45,808 nt of DNA from Collinsella aerofaciens (GCF_015546965.1 NZ_JADMUF010000014.1:1-45808); one strand, 5' to 3'. Shown: positions 1 through 9,942, counted from the stretch's first letter. The notes: generated by a model not told the origin, from the letters alone. A program made the numbers and translations.

Positions 1-60
1 CCATCGCGCCGAGAGTACTGCGGGGTCAGCCCGTGGGAGGCCAGGGCGCCGCTGACCGGT
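1..60 (+). rRNA. rrf: 5S rRNA, 3' end (partial)
   Basis: The first ~60 bases read like the 3' half of a 5S rRNA: GAGAGTACTG, then GTGGGAGGCCAGGGCGCCGC, which matches the usual GTGGGAG...AGG.CGCCGC region. The closing GCTGACCGGT would pair with the missing 5' end. A strong terminator follows at once, as expected at the end of an rRNA operon. The 5' part lies outside the window and the exact 3' end is uncertain by a few bases. Confidence 0.65.
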
Positions 61-91
61 GGACGGCACCGAGCCGTCATCGAACTGAGAA

Positions 92-120
92 GGGGGAGGC
101 CTCGCGGCCTCCCCCTTTTT
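92..120 (+). terminator. rRNA operon intrinsic terminator
   Basis: A perfect 10-bp stem (GGGGGAGGCC/GGCCTCCCCC) with a TCGC tetraloop is followed by TTTTT. It lies about 30 bases after the 5S end and should end the rRNA transcript. Confidence 0.9.
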
Positions 121-246
121 GCGTTATATACACGTTGTGCTTTGGGACCTAGCTCCCCCGTATGCGCTCTTACTGTTTGGCTGTATTTTGAGTCCTTCTA
201 GTGTATTTGAGCGATAATTACTCGCATTGGCGTTAGGGAGGGCTTG

Positions 247-888
247 ATGTTTACCGTATTTGTCTTGGGCAATATCGCTTCGGGTAAGTCGACTGCCTGC
301 CGCTATTTCGAATCTCGTGGCGCTATGCTTATCGATCTGGATGAGCTTGCAAAATCGCTGTATGTGCCGGGCTCTGATATCGTCAATGCTCTCGCGGATG
401 AATTCGGTTGGGACATTTTGGATGAGGAAGGCGGCATTCGCCGCAGCATCCTCGCCTCTCGAGCTTTCGCTTCTCCTGATTCGGTCGCACGGCTCAATGG
501 CATTGTGCATCCCGTTCTGATTGAACAGCTTTCGCTTAGGATTCTCGATCCGGTTTGTTGTACGGTTTCATCACCCCGTTACCCCTTTGCGGTGGTTGAG
601 GTTTCTGCTCCGACTGGTTTTGAGGATGCATTTGGCTTGGCTGATGAAATTCTGGTCATTAGCGCCCCTTTGTCAGTTCGTCGCGAGCGCGCTATTCAAC
701 GTGGCATGGAGCCATCTGATTTCGATGCCCGTTCTGCTTGCCAGCCTGATGAGTCTGCGCTGTGCAATCTCGCTACAACGGTGATTGATAATTCGGCAGC
801 CGATAATTCGCTCTTTGAGCAGCTTGACTCGTGGCTTGCATGCCACGGGTTTATAGACACTCCGGATAAGGAGGAGGCCGATGCCTAA
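247..888 (+). CDS. coaE: dephospho-CoA kinase
   Basis: Predicted CoaE (213 aa), which phosphorylates the 3'-hydroxyl of dephospho-CoA in the last step of CoA synthesis. Seen: a P-loop near residue 8 (GNIASGKST), a DLDELAK segment, the LYVPGSDIV stretch and an LNGIVHP motif, all in the usual CoaE order. The C-terminal third is less conserved than usual. ATG at 247 is preferred over the in-frame TTG at 244, because AGGGAGGG at 235-242 sits against the TTG. The gene overlaps the next one by 8 bases (ATGCCTAA), suggesting translational coupling. A weak candidate promoter is TTGAGT (188-193) with GATAAT (213-218), at a long 19-base spacing. Confidence 0.82.
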   Translation: MFTVFVLGNIASGKSTACRYFESRGAMLIDLDELAKSLYVPGSDIVNALADEFGWDILDEEGGIRRSILASRAFASPDSVARLNGIVHPVLIEQLSLRILDPVCCTVSSPRYPFAVVEVSAPTGFEDAFGLADEILVISAPLSVRRERAIQRGMEPSDFDARSACQPDESALCNLATTVIDNSAADNSLFEQLDSWLACHGFIDTPDKEEADA

Positions 889-1462
889 GACACGTTTCTT
901 TATGTGGTATCGCGTGGCGCCACTTGCCGTTGTGTTCGTCTTCGGCCTTATTTCGCTCGTCTACTCGCGTGCTCCTGCCGCTTTCTTTAAGCCGCTGTAT
1001 CCGATTGACTATGAGGCGTATGTAAAGCAATCCAGTATTTCGCATAATCTTGATCCGTATCTGGTGTGCGCTGTCATTAAGTCGGAATCGAATTGGGACC
1101 CCGAGGCCGAGTCGAATCAGGGTGCTCAGGGATTGATGCAGCTGATGCCCGAGACTGCCCAGGATATGATTGCCAAGGGCCTTGTCGACGGAGGGGAGTA
1201 TTCGGCCGACAATCTTAACGATCCGGCTACGAATATCGAGTTTGGCTGCGCATACCTCTCGTATCTTCTCGCCTATTTCAACGGGTCGACGGATAGTGCC
1301 ATCGCCGCCTATAACGCCGGTATGGGCAATGTCGACGGATGGGCGCAGCAGAACACGTCGCTCCATAATGCGATTACCTTCCCTGAAACTCAGGCTTATC
1401 TGATTCGCGTCAATAATGCCTGGGTTCGATATAAGACTCTCTATCCCGATCGGTTCGTATAG
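881..1462 (+). CDS. membrane-anchored lytic transglycosylase (SLT domain)
   Basis: A 193-aa protein with an N-terminal hydrophobic segment (about residues 9-28) that should act as a membrane anchor or uncleaved signal. A Slt70-like lysozyme-fold domain follows. Catalytic Glu lies in KSESNWDPEAES, followed by the family motifs GAQGLMQLMPETA and AAYNAGMGNV. Enzymes of this family cleave the MurNAc-GlcNAc bond of peptidoglycan non-hydrolytically. The start is supported by AAGGAGGAGG at 868-877. It overlaps the coaE stop by 8 bases. No LysM or other wall-binding domain is visible. The family call is secure; the physiological role (division, turnover or secretion-system assembly) is unknown. Confidence 0.9.
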   Translation: MPKTRFFMWYRVAPLAVVFVFGLISLVYSRAPAAFFKPLYPIDYEAYVKQSSISHNLDPYLVCAVIKSESNWDPEAESNQGAQGLMQLMPETAQDMIAKGLVDGGEYSADNLNDPATNIEFGCAYLSYLLAYFNGSTDSAIAAYNAGMGNVDGWAQQNTSLHNAITFPETQAYLIRVNNAWVRYKTLYPDRFV

Positions 1463-1513
1463 GACTAAGCCCACCGCCCGCGTATACTGCAGATGTATGA
1501 GTTAGGAGTATCC

Positions 1514-3754
1514 ATGGCGGAATTTGAAGTAGAACGCGTTGGTGGTGAACTTAAGCGCTTTGGCGTTGAGGGCGCTGATGTGCCGTTTAAGGTCGTGTCT
1601 CCATACGAGCCCGCTGGTTCCCAGCCTAAGGCCATTGAGTCACTTGTGCGGGGCGTGAGGGACGGAGACCGCTATCAGGTTTTGCTGGGTGTGACTGGTT
1701 CGGGTAAGACTTTTACGATGGCCAAAACCATTGAGGCCTTGGGTAAGCCGACCCTTGTCATGGCTCCGAATAAAACGCTCGCCGCTCAGCTTGCGAGCGA
1801 GCTCAAAGAGTTCTTTCCCAATAACGCTGTGGTCTACTTCGTCTCGTACTACGACTACTATCAGCCCGAGGCGTATGTGCCGCAAAGCGATACATATATC
1901 GAGAAAGACTCCTCGATTAACGAAGAGGTCGAGATGCTGCGCCATCAGGCGACCGCGTCACTGCTCTCTCGACGTGATGTGATCGTTGTCGCATCGGTCT
2001 CGTGTATCTATGGCATTGGCTCTCCTGAGGACTATGCGGGTCTGGCTCCAAACGTCGACAAGAAGGTGCCGCTCGAGCGCGATGACTTTATCCATGCGCT
2101 TATCGACATTCAATATGATCGCAATGACTATGACCTGGCACGTGGCACGTTCCGCGTGCGCGGCGATGTTGTTGACGTGTATCCGCCTTATGCCGAGCAT
2201 CCGTTGCGGTTTGAGTTCTTTGGCGACGAGGTCGAGCTGATTGCCGAGATCGATGAGGTCACCGGTGAGATGCTTCGTGAGTACGAGGCCATTCCCGTAT
2301 GGCCGGCATCGCACTACGTGACCGAGAAGCCGAAGGTCAAGGCGGCTCTGAAATCGATCAGCGAAGAGTGCGAGAAGCGCGTGGCGGAGCTCAAGGCGAC
2401 CGACAAGTTGCTCGAGGCGCAGCGTCTGCAGCAGCGTACCGATTATGATCTTGAGATGCTCGAGACGATGGGCTTTTGCAACGGCATCGAGAACTACTCG
2501 CGTCATCTGGACGGTCGCAAGCCGGGTGAGCCGCCGTTTACCCTAATCGATTACTTTCCCAAGGATATGCTCTGCATCATCGATGAGAGCCATGTGACGG
2601 TGCCGCAGATTCGCGGCATGCACGAAGGTGACCGCTCGCGTAAGGTGACGCTGGTGGAACACGGTTTTCGCCTGCCCTCGGCGCTCGATAACCGCCCGCT
2701 TCGTTTCGATGAGTTTGAGGCAAGGATCCCCCAGTTTATCTATGTTTCGGCCACGCCGGGCGACTACGAGCTGCGGGTGAGCCAAAACGACGTGGAGCAG
2801 ATTATTCGTCCGACCGGCCTGCTCGACCCCAAGATTGACGTGCGTCCAGTTCGCGGTCAGATTGACGATCTTGAGGACGAGATTCGCGAGCGCGTTGCCC
2901 GCAAGGAGCGCGTGCTGGTGACCACGTTGACCAAGCGCATGGCCGAGGACCTGACCGACCATCTACTTGATGCGGGCATTAAGGTCAATTACATGCACTC
3001 TGATACGGCGACAATGGACCGTGTCGAGATCCTGCGAACGCTGCGCGAGGGCAAGATCGATGTTCTCGTTGGCATCAACCTGCTTCGCGAGGGCTTGGAT
3101 CTTCCCGAGGTCTCACTGGTGGCAATTCTCGATGCCGATAAGGAAGGCTTCTTGCGCAACCGCCGTTCGCTGATTCAGACGATTGGCCGTGCGGCCCGTA
3201 ACGCCGATGGTGAAGTCATCATGTATGCAGACGTTGTGACCGATTCGATGAAAGAGGCCATCGAGGAGACACAGCGCCGTCGCGAGATTCAGATGGCATA
3301 TAACGAAGAACATGGCATTGTGCCCAAGACAGTGCGCAAGGCCATCAACGACATCTCAAGTTTTATTGCCGAGGCCGAAAAAACTGTGGGCTCCAAGGGA
3401 CGCTCGAAGGGCGACTCTCTTGGCCATGGCGCATTCTATACGCCCGATGAGTCGGGCGAGGGCGGTGTGCCGGAAACGGTGGCGCCCGAGCAGACACTTG
3501 CGGAGCAGTTGGAAGAACTGCCGCATGACGAGCTTGTGCGGATCGTCGAAACCATGGAAGAGGATATGCGTAACGCTTCTGCCGCTATGGACTTTGAGGA
3601 GGCGGCGCGCCTGCGCGATGCTGTCGTTCAGATTCGGGCGATGCTCGAGGGTGCGTCTGAGGACGAGACGATCGAGCGCTTACGCTCGCAGGCCCGCAAG
3701 GGTTCCACGTTCGCATCGGGCAGAAAACGCCAGGGTGCACGGTTTAAGAAATAG
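1514..3754 (+). CDS. uvrB: excinuclease ABC subunit B
   Basis: UvrB (746 aa) is the damage-verifying helicase-like subunit of nucleotide excision repair. It is loaded by UvrA and partners with UvrC. Seen: Walker A GVTGSGKT at residues 59-66, the aromatic beta-hairpin with [12 protein letters not shown], the DESH box, helicase motifs through QTIGRAARN, and a C-terminal UVR domain ([21 protein letters not shown]) that contacts UvrC. ATG at 1514 is chosen over ATG at 1493, because TTAGGAG at 1502-1508 is spaced correctly for it. A possible -10 TATACT lies at 1483-1488. Unlike uvrA, I see no GAAC-N4-GTTC-type SOS box here. Confidence 0.98.
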   Translation: MAEFEVERVGGELKRFGVEGADVPFKVVSPYEPAGSQPKAIESLVRGVRDGDRYQVLLGVTGSGKTFTMAKTIEALGKPTLVMAPNKTLAAQLASELKEFFPNNAVVYFVSYYDYYQPEAYVPQSDTYIEKDSSINEEVEMLRHQATASLLSRRDVIVVASVSCIYGIGSPEDYAGLAPNVDKKVPLERDDFIHALIDIQYDRNDYDLARGTFRVRGDVVDVYPPYAEHPLRFEFFGDEVELIAEIDEVTGEMLREYEAIPVWPASHYVTEKPKVKAALKSISEECEKRVAELKATDKLLEAQRLQQRTDYDLEMLETMGFCNGIENYSRHLDGRKPGEPPFTLIDYFPKDMLCIIDESHVTVPQIRGMHEGDRSRKVTLVEHGFRLPSALDNRPLRFDEFEARIPQFIYVSATPGDYELRVSQNDVEQIIRPTGLLDPKIDVRPVRGQIDDLEDEIRERVARKERVLVTTLTKRMAEDLTDHLLDAGIKVNYMHSDTATMDRVEILRTLREGKIDVLVGINLLREGLDLPEVSLVAILDADKEGFLRNRRSLIQTIGRAARNADGEVIMYADVVTDSMKEAIEETQRRREIQMAYNEEHGIVPKTVRKAINDISSFIAEAEKTVGSKGRSKGDSLGHGAFYTPDESGEGGVPETVAPEQTLAEQLEELPHDELVRIVETMEEDMRNASAAMDFEEAARLRDAVVQIRAMLEGASEDETIERLRSQARKGSTFASGRKRQGARFKK

Positions 3755-3760
3755 CGAACA

Positions 3761-3800
3761 GGCCCCGAGTTCCCTGTGGAGCTCGGGGCCTATGTCTTTT
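3761..3800 (+). terminator. terminator after uvrB
   Basis: A 9-bp stem (GGCCCCGAG 3761-3769 / CTCGGGGCC 3782-3790) is followed by a mixed T-rich tail ending TCTTTT. It sits between the convergent uvrB and the FAD dehydrogenase gene. No T-tract is visible on the opposite strand. Confidence 0.7.
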
Positions 3801-3819
3801 GCGCGCTGGAATTTGTGCG

Positions 3820-5460
3820 TTAGAGATCTGCGATCAGGGCTTCAGCACAACGGATGCCGTCGGTGGCCGCGCTCATGATGCCGCCGGCATATCCAGCTCC
3901 CTCACCACAAGGGTAGAGGCCCGGGGTCGACACGGCGTGGCACGTTCGGTCTCGGATGACAGTGACCGGTGAGCTCGAACGAGTCTCCACGCCGGTAAGA
4001 ACGGCATCGGGACGGTCGTAGCCTCGTAGCTTTTTTCCGAGTAGGGGAAGTCCCAGGCGGAGCGACTCGACGATATGCTGTGGTAGGGCTTCGTCAATTG
4101 CCGTCCAGGTCACACCGAGCGGATAGGTGGGCTTTACCTTTCCGGGCGCCTTGCTGGCGCGTCCTGCGAGGAAATCTTCGACGAGTTGTGCCGGTGCGTT
4201 CCAGTTGGAACCGCCCAGGCGATAGGCGGCCGCCTCGCAGGCGCGCTGGAGCTCGATGCCGGCGAGCGGGTCATCGTTGGGAAGGTCCTCAGGCGTGACG
4301 TTAACGAGCAGGGCGGCGTTTGCGTTGCGTCCGTCGCGGGCATTGAGGCTGGCGCCGTTGACGCACAGGTGGCCCTGCTCGGAAGAGGCGGCGACAACCT
4401 GCCCGCCGGGGCACATGCAAAACGAGAACACGCTGCGGCCGTTGGGAAGATGGGCGACGAGCTTGTAGGGGGCTGCTCCGAGGGCAGGATGTCCCGCCAA
4501 GGCTCCATATTGGGCTCGGTCGATGTCGCGTTGCGGATGCTCGATGCGAACGCCCATGGCAAAGGTCTTTTGTGCGAGGGCCACGTTGTGGTCCTTAAGG
4601 AGCTCAAAAATATCGCGAGCAGAATGCCCGCAGGCGAGGATGAGGTGCTTTGTCTCGATTGACTCGTAAGCGGCGTCGTGGGACGATAGGACATCAATAC
4701 TGGTGATGGCGCCAGACGCGTCGATGCGAATGTCGACGAGCTTCGTTCGATAACGGACGACACCTCCGAGCTGCTCGATGCGCTGGGATATAGCGGTGAC
4801 AACCTTGGGAAGGATGTCGGAGCCAATGTGCGGCTTGGCATCCCACAGAATATCGCGGGGCGCACCCGCCTCGACGAAGGTTTCGAGGATAAGGCGATGG
4901 GCGGGATTTTTTGTTCCTGTATTGAGCTTGCCGTCCGAGAAGGTCCCCGCGCCGCCCAGACCAAACTGGATATTGCTCTCGGGGTCGAGGATGCGCTCCT
5001 TTAGAAAGAGATCGATCGCCTGCGAGCGGCGAAATGCCGGGTCGCCGCGCTCGATAAGCAAGGGCTTCAGACCCGCTTCGGCAAGGGTGAGTGCAGCGAA
5101 AAGGCCGGCGCATCCGGCGCCGACGACGACGGGGCGCTCTTTGGGTGCGTCGGAGACGGGGGAGGGGAATGAAGGCCCATCGTCTTCTATCGCGCGTACG
5201 CGCGAGCGGTCACGCTCGGCAACGCTGTCGACCGCTTCTCGCTCGAGGTGGGGACTAGTCAGCTCAACACGAAAGCTCAGGATAAAATGGACGTCTCGTT
5301 TTTTGCGAGCGTCGATTGACTTGCGGTGGAGCTCGATGGACTTGATCTCGGAGTCCTTGCAACGTAAGACGCGCTTGGCGACTCGCTTGCCAACAATGAG
5401 GCAGGCATTTTCATCGCCGGCTTCATCGAGCGACGCGTTGACTTGGGTGATTTCGATCAT
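3820..5460 (-). CDS. FAD-dependent dehydrogenase (COG2509-type)
   Basis: A 546-aa flavoprotein. An N-terminal ~100-residue alpha/beta region, with the basic KKRDVHFILSF segment characteristic of this family, precedes an FAD-binding Rossmann fold (VVGAGCAGLFAALTLAEAG). Further family motifs are FGLGGAGTFSDGKLNTG, LACGHSARD, CMCPGGQV and the C-terminal GEGAGYAGGIMSAA that contacts the flavin. The substrate is unknown for the family. The ATG at 5460 is preferred because AAGGAG lies 7 bases upstream and longer versions run into the preceding gene. It is last in a leftward series of oxidoreductase genes. Annotation as a general FAD/NAD(P) oxidoreductase is safe; a specific reaction is not. Confidence 0.88.
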   Translation of the reverse strand: MIEITQVNASLDEAGDENACLIVGKRVAKRVLRCKDSEIKSIELHRKSIDARKKRDVHFILSFRVELTSPHLEREAVDSVAERDRSRVRAIEDDGPSFPSPVSDAPKERPVVVGAGCAGLFAALTLAEAGLKPLLIERGDPAFRRSQAIDLFLKERILDPESNIQFGLGGAGTFSDGKLNTGTKNPAHRLILETFVEAGAPRDILWDAKPHIGSDILPKVVTAISQRIEQLGGVVRYRTKLVDIRIDASGAITSIDVLSSHDAAYESIETKHLILACGHSARDIFELLKDHNVALAQKTFAMGVRIEHPQRDIDRAQYGALAGHPALGAAPYKLVAHLPNGRSVFSFCMCPGGQVVAASSEQGHLCVNGASLNARDGRNANAALLVNVTPEDLPNDDPLAGIELQRACEAAAYRLGGSNWNAPAQLVEDFLAGRASKAPGKVKPTYPLGVTWTAIDEALPQHIVESLRLGLPLLGKKLRGYDRPDAVLTGVETRSSSPVTVIRDRTCHAVSTPGLYPCGEGAGYAGGIMSAATDGIRCAEALIADL

Positions 5461-5487
5461 CGAGGTCTCCTTAGAGGCAAGAAAGAG

Positions 5488-5511
5488 GCCGTCCGGTATC
5501 CCAGACGGCCC
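5488..5511 (-). terminator. weak hairpin between the two flavoprotein genes
   Basis: A 7-bp stem (GGCCGTC 5488-5494 / GACGGCC 5505-5511) lies just downstream of the BaiN-like gene on its strand, followed by TCTTTCTT. The tract is broken, so it is probably a partial terminator that lets some transcript continue into the FAD dehydrogenase gene. Confidence 0.4.
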
Positions 5512-5540
5512 GAATGCGTTTTTGATTATAGACTGCGCGG

Positions 5541-6812
5541 CTACAGGCTGCTTGCAGCGCGAATGCCCGAGAGCCAGGCCCACGCAAGGTTAAAGCCTCC
5601 GCAATCGGCGTCGATGTCGAGCGCTTCGCCGCAGACGTAAAGCGGGGCGTCGACAACGCTGCGCGCGCGTAGACTGGGTGTTGAGATGCTCTCGACAGAT
5701 ACGCCACCACGCGTGACCTGCGCCGAGCGCTCCTCGGCTGTTCCCTCGACGAGCAACTTAAAGTGCTTGAGGATCGAGACCAGGTGGATGGCATCGTTGG
5801 AGCCTGGATGGCACTGCTCGAACGCTGTACAGACGACGCGGGAGAGTTGCGGGGCGAGCATGCCGTCGAGCCAACGGGGATCGCGGGGCGAAAAGCCGCC
5901 GAGCAGCTTAACGCGCCGGTTGAGCATATCGAGCAGCTCGTCTTTAGAGAGGTCGGGGAAAACGTCGAGCAGGATCGTATCGCCGTGCTGGATACGACGG
6001 GAGAGGTTGAAGACAGCGACGCCCGAGATGCCGAAGGCTCGAAACAGTACTTCACCGTCTTCGTGCCAGAGCTCACTATGGTTACGGGTGAGCGTCAAGC
6101 GGGCGCGGACGCGCAGACCATCCAACGTCTTGAGTGCCGCCCGATCGCCAACGACCGTTGCCGATACGGGGCAGAGGATGGGGCGCAGCGAAGTGAGGGG
6201 GAGACTAAACGTATCGGCGATACCGGTGGGGTTGCCGCCCGTGGCGATAATTACGGTATGTGCCTGCAGGGCCTCGTTCTTGCGAGGGACATCGGCGAGC
6301 GCTTTCCGAAGCGAGCGGAGCTCCGATTTTCGGTCGTCGTGCTTTTTTGCCTTGAGCGCCCGCGCTGGACGGTCTATTTGGAGTGCCCAGCCTTCGGAAG
6401 CTTTGTGCGCCGAGGCAACGTTGGCTCCGCAGATTAAGGTGATACCTAGGCGGTCGCAAACGTTGAGAAGCGCGTCGCGCACCGATTCTGCGCGAAGGGA
6501 GCGCGGGTACAGCCGGCCTTCCTCGGAGGTTGTCATGATGCCCAGCGAGGAGAAGAAACCCATAAGCTCTTGTTCGGGTTGGGGGCCCATGACGGATTCG
6601 ACGAATGCGGGGTGGTTATACCGCTGAGAATCAATCGATTCGTTGGAGAGGTTGCAGCGGCCGTTACCGGTCGCAAGGAGCTTAAGGCCGCAGGCGACAT
6701 CGCGCTCAACGATGCAGACGCTTTTGCCAGCACGTGCGGCCGTAATGGCGGCGGCGAGGCCTGAAGCCCCGCCGCCGATTACCAGGACGTCATAGAAGGC
6801 GCTCGTGTTCAC
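5541..6812 (-). CDS. NAD(P)/FAD-dependent oxidoreductase (HI0933/BaiN family)
   Basis: A 423-aa flavoprotein of the HI0933/YhiN/BaiN family. N-terminal FAD-binding motif IGGGASGLAAAITAARAG, the family hallmark ATGNGRCNLSN near residue 47, a middle insertion domain, and the C-terminal GEALDIDADCGGFNLAWAW flavin motif are all present. BaiN members reduce C=C bonds in bile acid 7-dehydroxylation, but most family members have no known substrate, and nothing here points to bile acids. Start is GTG at 6812, immediately after the mrp stop codon (no spacer). A GAGG inside the end of mrp serves as ribosome site, so the two are probably translationally coupled. Confidence 0.88.
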   Translation of the reverse strand: MNTSAFYDVLVIGGGASGLAAAITAARAGKSVCIVERDVACGLKLLATGNGRCNLSNESIDSQRYNHPAFVESVMGPQPEQELMGFFSSLGIMTTSEEGRLYPRSLRAESVRDALLNVCDRLGITLICGANVASAHKASEGWALQIDRPARALKAKKHDDRKSELRSLRKALADVPRKNEALQAHTVIIATGGNPTGIADTFSLPLTSLRPILCPVSATVVGDRAALKTLDGLRVRARLTLTRNHSELWHEDGEVLFRAFGISGVAVFNLSRRIQHGDTILLDVFPDLSKDELLDMLNRRVKLLGGFSPRDPRWLDGMLAPQLSRVVCTAFEQCHPGSNDAIHLVSILKHFKLLVEGTAEERSAQVTRGGVSVESISTPSLRARSVVDAPLYVCGEALDIDADCGGFNLAWAWLSGIRAASSL

Positions 6813-7643
6813 TTAGGCCTCGTCGGTCTCGTGCGGGGTAATGGCCTCGACGGCAGAGACTGCCTTGGGCAACATGCCATCGGGCAGCGCGGTCTCGACC
6901 TCGCCCTTATCGCAGGCCTCGGCGAGTGACGGATTGATGGGAAGCGTGCCCAAGATGTCGAGGTTATAGCGCTCTGCGACCTCGGGGAGCTTGCTCTTGC
7001 CAAAGACCTCGATCTTCTTGCCGCAGTCGGGGCACTCAATATAGCTCATGTTTTCGACGATGCCCAGAATGGGGACGTTCATCTTCTCGGCCATGTTGAC
7101 CGCCTTGGCGACGATCATCGAGACCAGATCCTGCGGGCTCGTGACGATGACGATGCCGTCGACGGGCAGTGACTGGAAGACGGTGAGCGCGACGTCGCCT
7201 GTTCCCGGAGGCATGTCGACCAGCAGGTAGTCGATGGGGCCCCACGAGGTCTCGCTCCAGAACTGCCTAATGGCGCCTGCGATGACCGGACCGCGCCAAA
7301 GGACGGGGTCGGTCTCGTTTTGGAGCAGCAGGTTGGAGCTCATGACCTTGACACCGTGCTCGGAGATTTCGGGCAGCATAAGGTTGCCAAGGGCATGGAC
7401 GTGGCGTCCGCTCATACCGAACATCTTGGGGATAGAGGGACCGGTGATGTCGGCATCGAGGACGCCGACCTTGTGACCGTGACGGGCAAGCTCGGTGGCG
7501 ATGGCGCCGGTGACAAACGACTTGCCGACACCGCCCTTGCCGGAAAGCACGGCGATGACGCGTTTGACCTCGGACAGCGTGTTCTCCTCAAATTGCGACG
7601 GCGACGTTTGTCCGCCGGCGGCCTGTGCGTGCTCGCAACCCAT
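6813..7643 (-). CDS. Mrp/NBP35 family ATP-binding protein (Fe-S carrier)
   Basis: A 276-aa P-loop ATPase of the Mrp/ApbC/NBP35 family, which bind and transfer [4Fe-4S] clusters to apoproteins. Seen: deviant Walker A GKGGVGKS (residues 35-42), the DADITGPSIPKMFG switch, DMPPGTGD, and the cluster-binding pair CPDC in SYIECPDCGKK. A Cys in MGCEH at the N terminus may add a ligand. ATG at 7643 is chosen because AAGGAG is 6 bases upstream; a longer reading would overlap the upstream gene. A TACAAT on the minus strand (7699-7704) is a possible -10. It lies upstream of two flavoprotein genes, the first directly abutting. Confidence 0.9.
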   Translation of the reverse strand: MGCEHAQAAGGQTSPSQFEENTLSEVKRVIAVLSGKGGVGKSFVTGAIATELARHGHKVGVLDADITGPSIPKMFGMSGRHVHALGNLMLPEISEHGVKVMSSNLLLQNETDPVLWRGPVIAGAIRQFWSETSWGPIDYLLVDMPPGTGDVALTVFQSLPVDGIVIVTSPQDLVSMIVAKAVNMAEKMNVPILGIVENMSYIECPDCGKKIEVFGKSKLPEVAERYNLDILGTLPINPSLAEACDKGEVETALPDGMLPKAVSAVEAITPHETDEA

Positions 7644-7788
7644 GTATGACTCCTTTGTATATGTTGGGGCCGGGGCCCCGCGATGTGACACGAGCGTCAT
7701 TGTACCCTCGTTTGCGAGCGGGAGCCATTTGCGATGCATTTGGGCCGAGCGTGCTTGCAATACGATGGGCCCAAGCGAATGGGCGGGC

Positions 7789-9942
7789 TTACTGAACTTT
7801 GCTGGCGAACTCGAGGTATTGCATGCGCTGCAGCTTGTCGATCGTCGAGGCGTATGGGCTGTCTTCAGATTCCAAGTCGTAGCGCAGCCCGTCGGCACCG
7901 AGGTAGCCGGCGACATTGATGGTGGGCACATCTGACCTTGTTGCAAGCAGGGCCTTTTGATAGTCGGTGAGCGGGGCGCCGATCTTATTAAGGGTAATGG
8001 CTGCAATCTCGTTTGCCCCGACGGTGTCGTAGACGTTGAGCTCGGTATTGCCGGCGATTTCATAGTTAGCCCAGACGAAATAGGTCGACTGATAGATACG
8101 GAAAGCGTGGCTTGCCGTATCTTCCTGAGGGTACAGCTCGTCGTTGAGAGTCGTTGCGGCGCTCGGCTGATGGTCGCCAAAAAAGACAAGGACAACCGGT
8201 CTGCCGATATTGCGGAGCTCGTTGATAAAGTACTCGAGGTCCCGGTCGGATGCGTTGATGCAGGTAAGATAGGTGTTGAGTGCGCTATTGGCACCCTCGC
8301 TGGCTCCCTCGACCCAATAGTTTGTCAGCTCCTCGGCGGGAACGGTGCCATAGTCGTAGCCGCCGTGATTTTGCATCGTGACGTCAAAGATGAACTGCGG
8401 GGCTTCGTCGGTTCTAAGCAGGTCGAGTATCTTGTCGTAGGTGGCGTAGTCGCATACGCCGGCATGGTAACGGGGCGCACCTTCGAAATCGCCGATTGAA
8501 AGAAAGTCTCCAAAGCCCAGCTGCTGATAGATTTTATCTCGATGGTAGTTGACGGGGTTTTGCGGGTGCATAGCGGTAGCGGTATACCCAAGCTCCTTAA
8601 GGTCCTTTGCCAGGCTGTTGACGCCATTCATCTGATACAGCTGATAGGGGATTTTGCCTAATCCGACAAAGGCCGTTGTCGCTCCGGTCAAAAATTCGAA
8701 TTCGGAGTTCGCCGTTCCGCCACCGGCGACCGAAGCGAGCATGGTGCCGCGAACAAGTGTGTCGGGAAGCGAGTTGTAGAATGCGGGGCCGGTGTACCCG
8801 GCCGCCTGGAGTTGCTCAAAGCACGAAAGATCGCTAAAACTCTCGTTCATGACGGCAACAATCGTCGGCTTGATTTCATTGAACTGGGCAACGGCCGCCG
8901 CGCGCTGCTCGCTCGAGCCATACGTGCTGTCGTAGGTAGCGGCGAGCTCCTGCTCGATGCTCTGCGCCTCATCGGGCGTATAGTCTTCGGGCTTCTCAAT
9001 GGGCAACTCGTTGACCATTTCGGTAAACGAAGTGATAAAACCCTGAGATGCATACGTGGTGATGGGCTGCCAACGGTCAAATCCAAAATTCAGCGCCTGC
9101 TCCAAGTCGATGCTGGAAAAGCCCGAGAGCCCCACAACGGTCACTAGCAGAAAAGCGCAGAGGTTAGCGGCGATTGCGGGGAAGATATGGGTGGGCGTAC
9201 GGAGCTTTCGCGGTCGGATAAGCGAAAGAAGCCCCAGGGAAATCTCCAGCAGGGCGAGAGAGGTTACGATTCCGGCGGTAAAGGTAAACTCGTATCCCTC
9301 GCTCACTTCCATTGCGGTGCCAAGGGCCAAGATATCGCTTGGCAGGATGGCCTCGCCTTTAAACGTTATGACGAAGTGCTCGGCAATGCCAAGGACGCAA
9401 CAGACGACGGGCACGAGGGCCATGACGCCTCCATGACGCTGTCCCAGCAAATAAAGGGAGAGCAGAACCGTCGCGAGCAGCCCGACGGAAAACCCGAATG
9501 AGTTGGCGGGAATGCGATAGAACGTTTCGTTGCAGGCAATTTCGAGTGAAACGAACGAGAGCGCTGAAACAGCGGCGATGACAAGGATGTCACGGCAAAT
9601 ACAGGCAACCGTTCCCGTCGCAAGATCGGTTTGGTCGATAAGTCCCGAAACCAAGGGCTCGACAAGAAGTATGACGGCGGCAGCACCGAGCGCCGAATAA
9701 GAAAGGACCCATAGGGAACTGTCCTCATTTACGAGCAATTGATTCGTAATCCATGCAGCTACCATGCCGAGCGGGATGAGGAGCGTCGCGCACCAAAAGA
9801 CGCGGGCAATGGGCGGCTTTTCATTGTGTTTGATTGAAAAATACACGCGCACGACGACGGTGGCCACGATAAGGACGGCGATGAATATGGGCAGATTGGC
9901 CATGTCGCTCGAAGTGATTTCAAGGGGGATGTCTTCGGTCAT
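7789..9942 (-). CDS. LTA synthase-like membrane sulfatase/phosphoglycerol transferase
   Basis: A 717-aa protein with several N-terminal transmembrane segments (roughly residues 15-300) and an extracellular alkaline-phosphatase/sulfatase domain. The LtaS-type active site is visible: metal-binding Glu in MNESFSDL, nucleophile Thr at about residue 410 in GGGTANSEFEFLTG, and the metal-binding GDHQPS. Family members transfer glycerol-phosphate from phosphatidylglycerol to build lipoteichoic acid or modify surface glycolipids. ATG at 9942 is used because AGAGGAA lies 7 bases upstream. It is divergent from uvrA. I cannot tell whether it makes true LTA or decorates another glycopolymer. Confidence 0.88.
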   Translation of the reverse strand: MTEDIPLEITSSDMANLPIFIAVLIVATVVVRVYFSIKHNEKPPIARVFWCATLLIPLGMVAAWITNQLLVNEDSSLWVLSYSALGAAAVILLVEPLVSGLIDQTDLATGTVACICRDILVIAAVSALSFVSLEIACNETFYRIPANSFGFSVGLLATVLLSLYLLGQRHGGVMALVPVVCCVLGIAEHFVITFKGEAILPSDILALGTAMEVSEGYEFTFTAGIVTSLALLEISLGLLSLIRPRKLRTPTHIFPAIAANLCAFLLVTVVGLSGFSSIDLEQALNFGFDRWQPITTYASQGFITSFTEMVNELPIEKPEDYTPDEAQSIEQELAATYDSTYGSSEQRAAAVAQFNEIKPTIVAVMNESFSDLSCFEQLQAAGYTGPAFYNSLPDTLVRGTMLASVAGGGTANSEFEFLTGATTAFVGLGKIPYQLYQMNGVNSLAKDLKELGYTATAMHPQNPVNYHRDKIYQQLGFGDFLSIGDFEGAPRYHAGVCDYATYDKILDLLRTDEAPQFIFDVTMQNHGGYDYGTVPAEELTNYWVEGASEGANSALNTYLTCINASDRDLEYFINELRNIGRPVVLVFFGDHQPSAATTLNDELYPQEDTASHAFRIYQSTYFVWANYEIAGNTELNVYDTVGANEIAAITLNKIGAPLTDYQKALLATRSDVPTINVAGYLGADGLRYDLESEDSPYASTIDKLQRMQYLEFASKVQ

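Noticed and set aside
8295-8627. N-terminal extension of the Mrp protein back into the LTA-synthase-like gene, and other in-frame extensions of that kind
   Set aside because: The extra residues are out-of-frame readings of the neighbouring gene; the ATG at 7643 has a proper ribosome site and starts at the family's usual N terminus.
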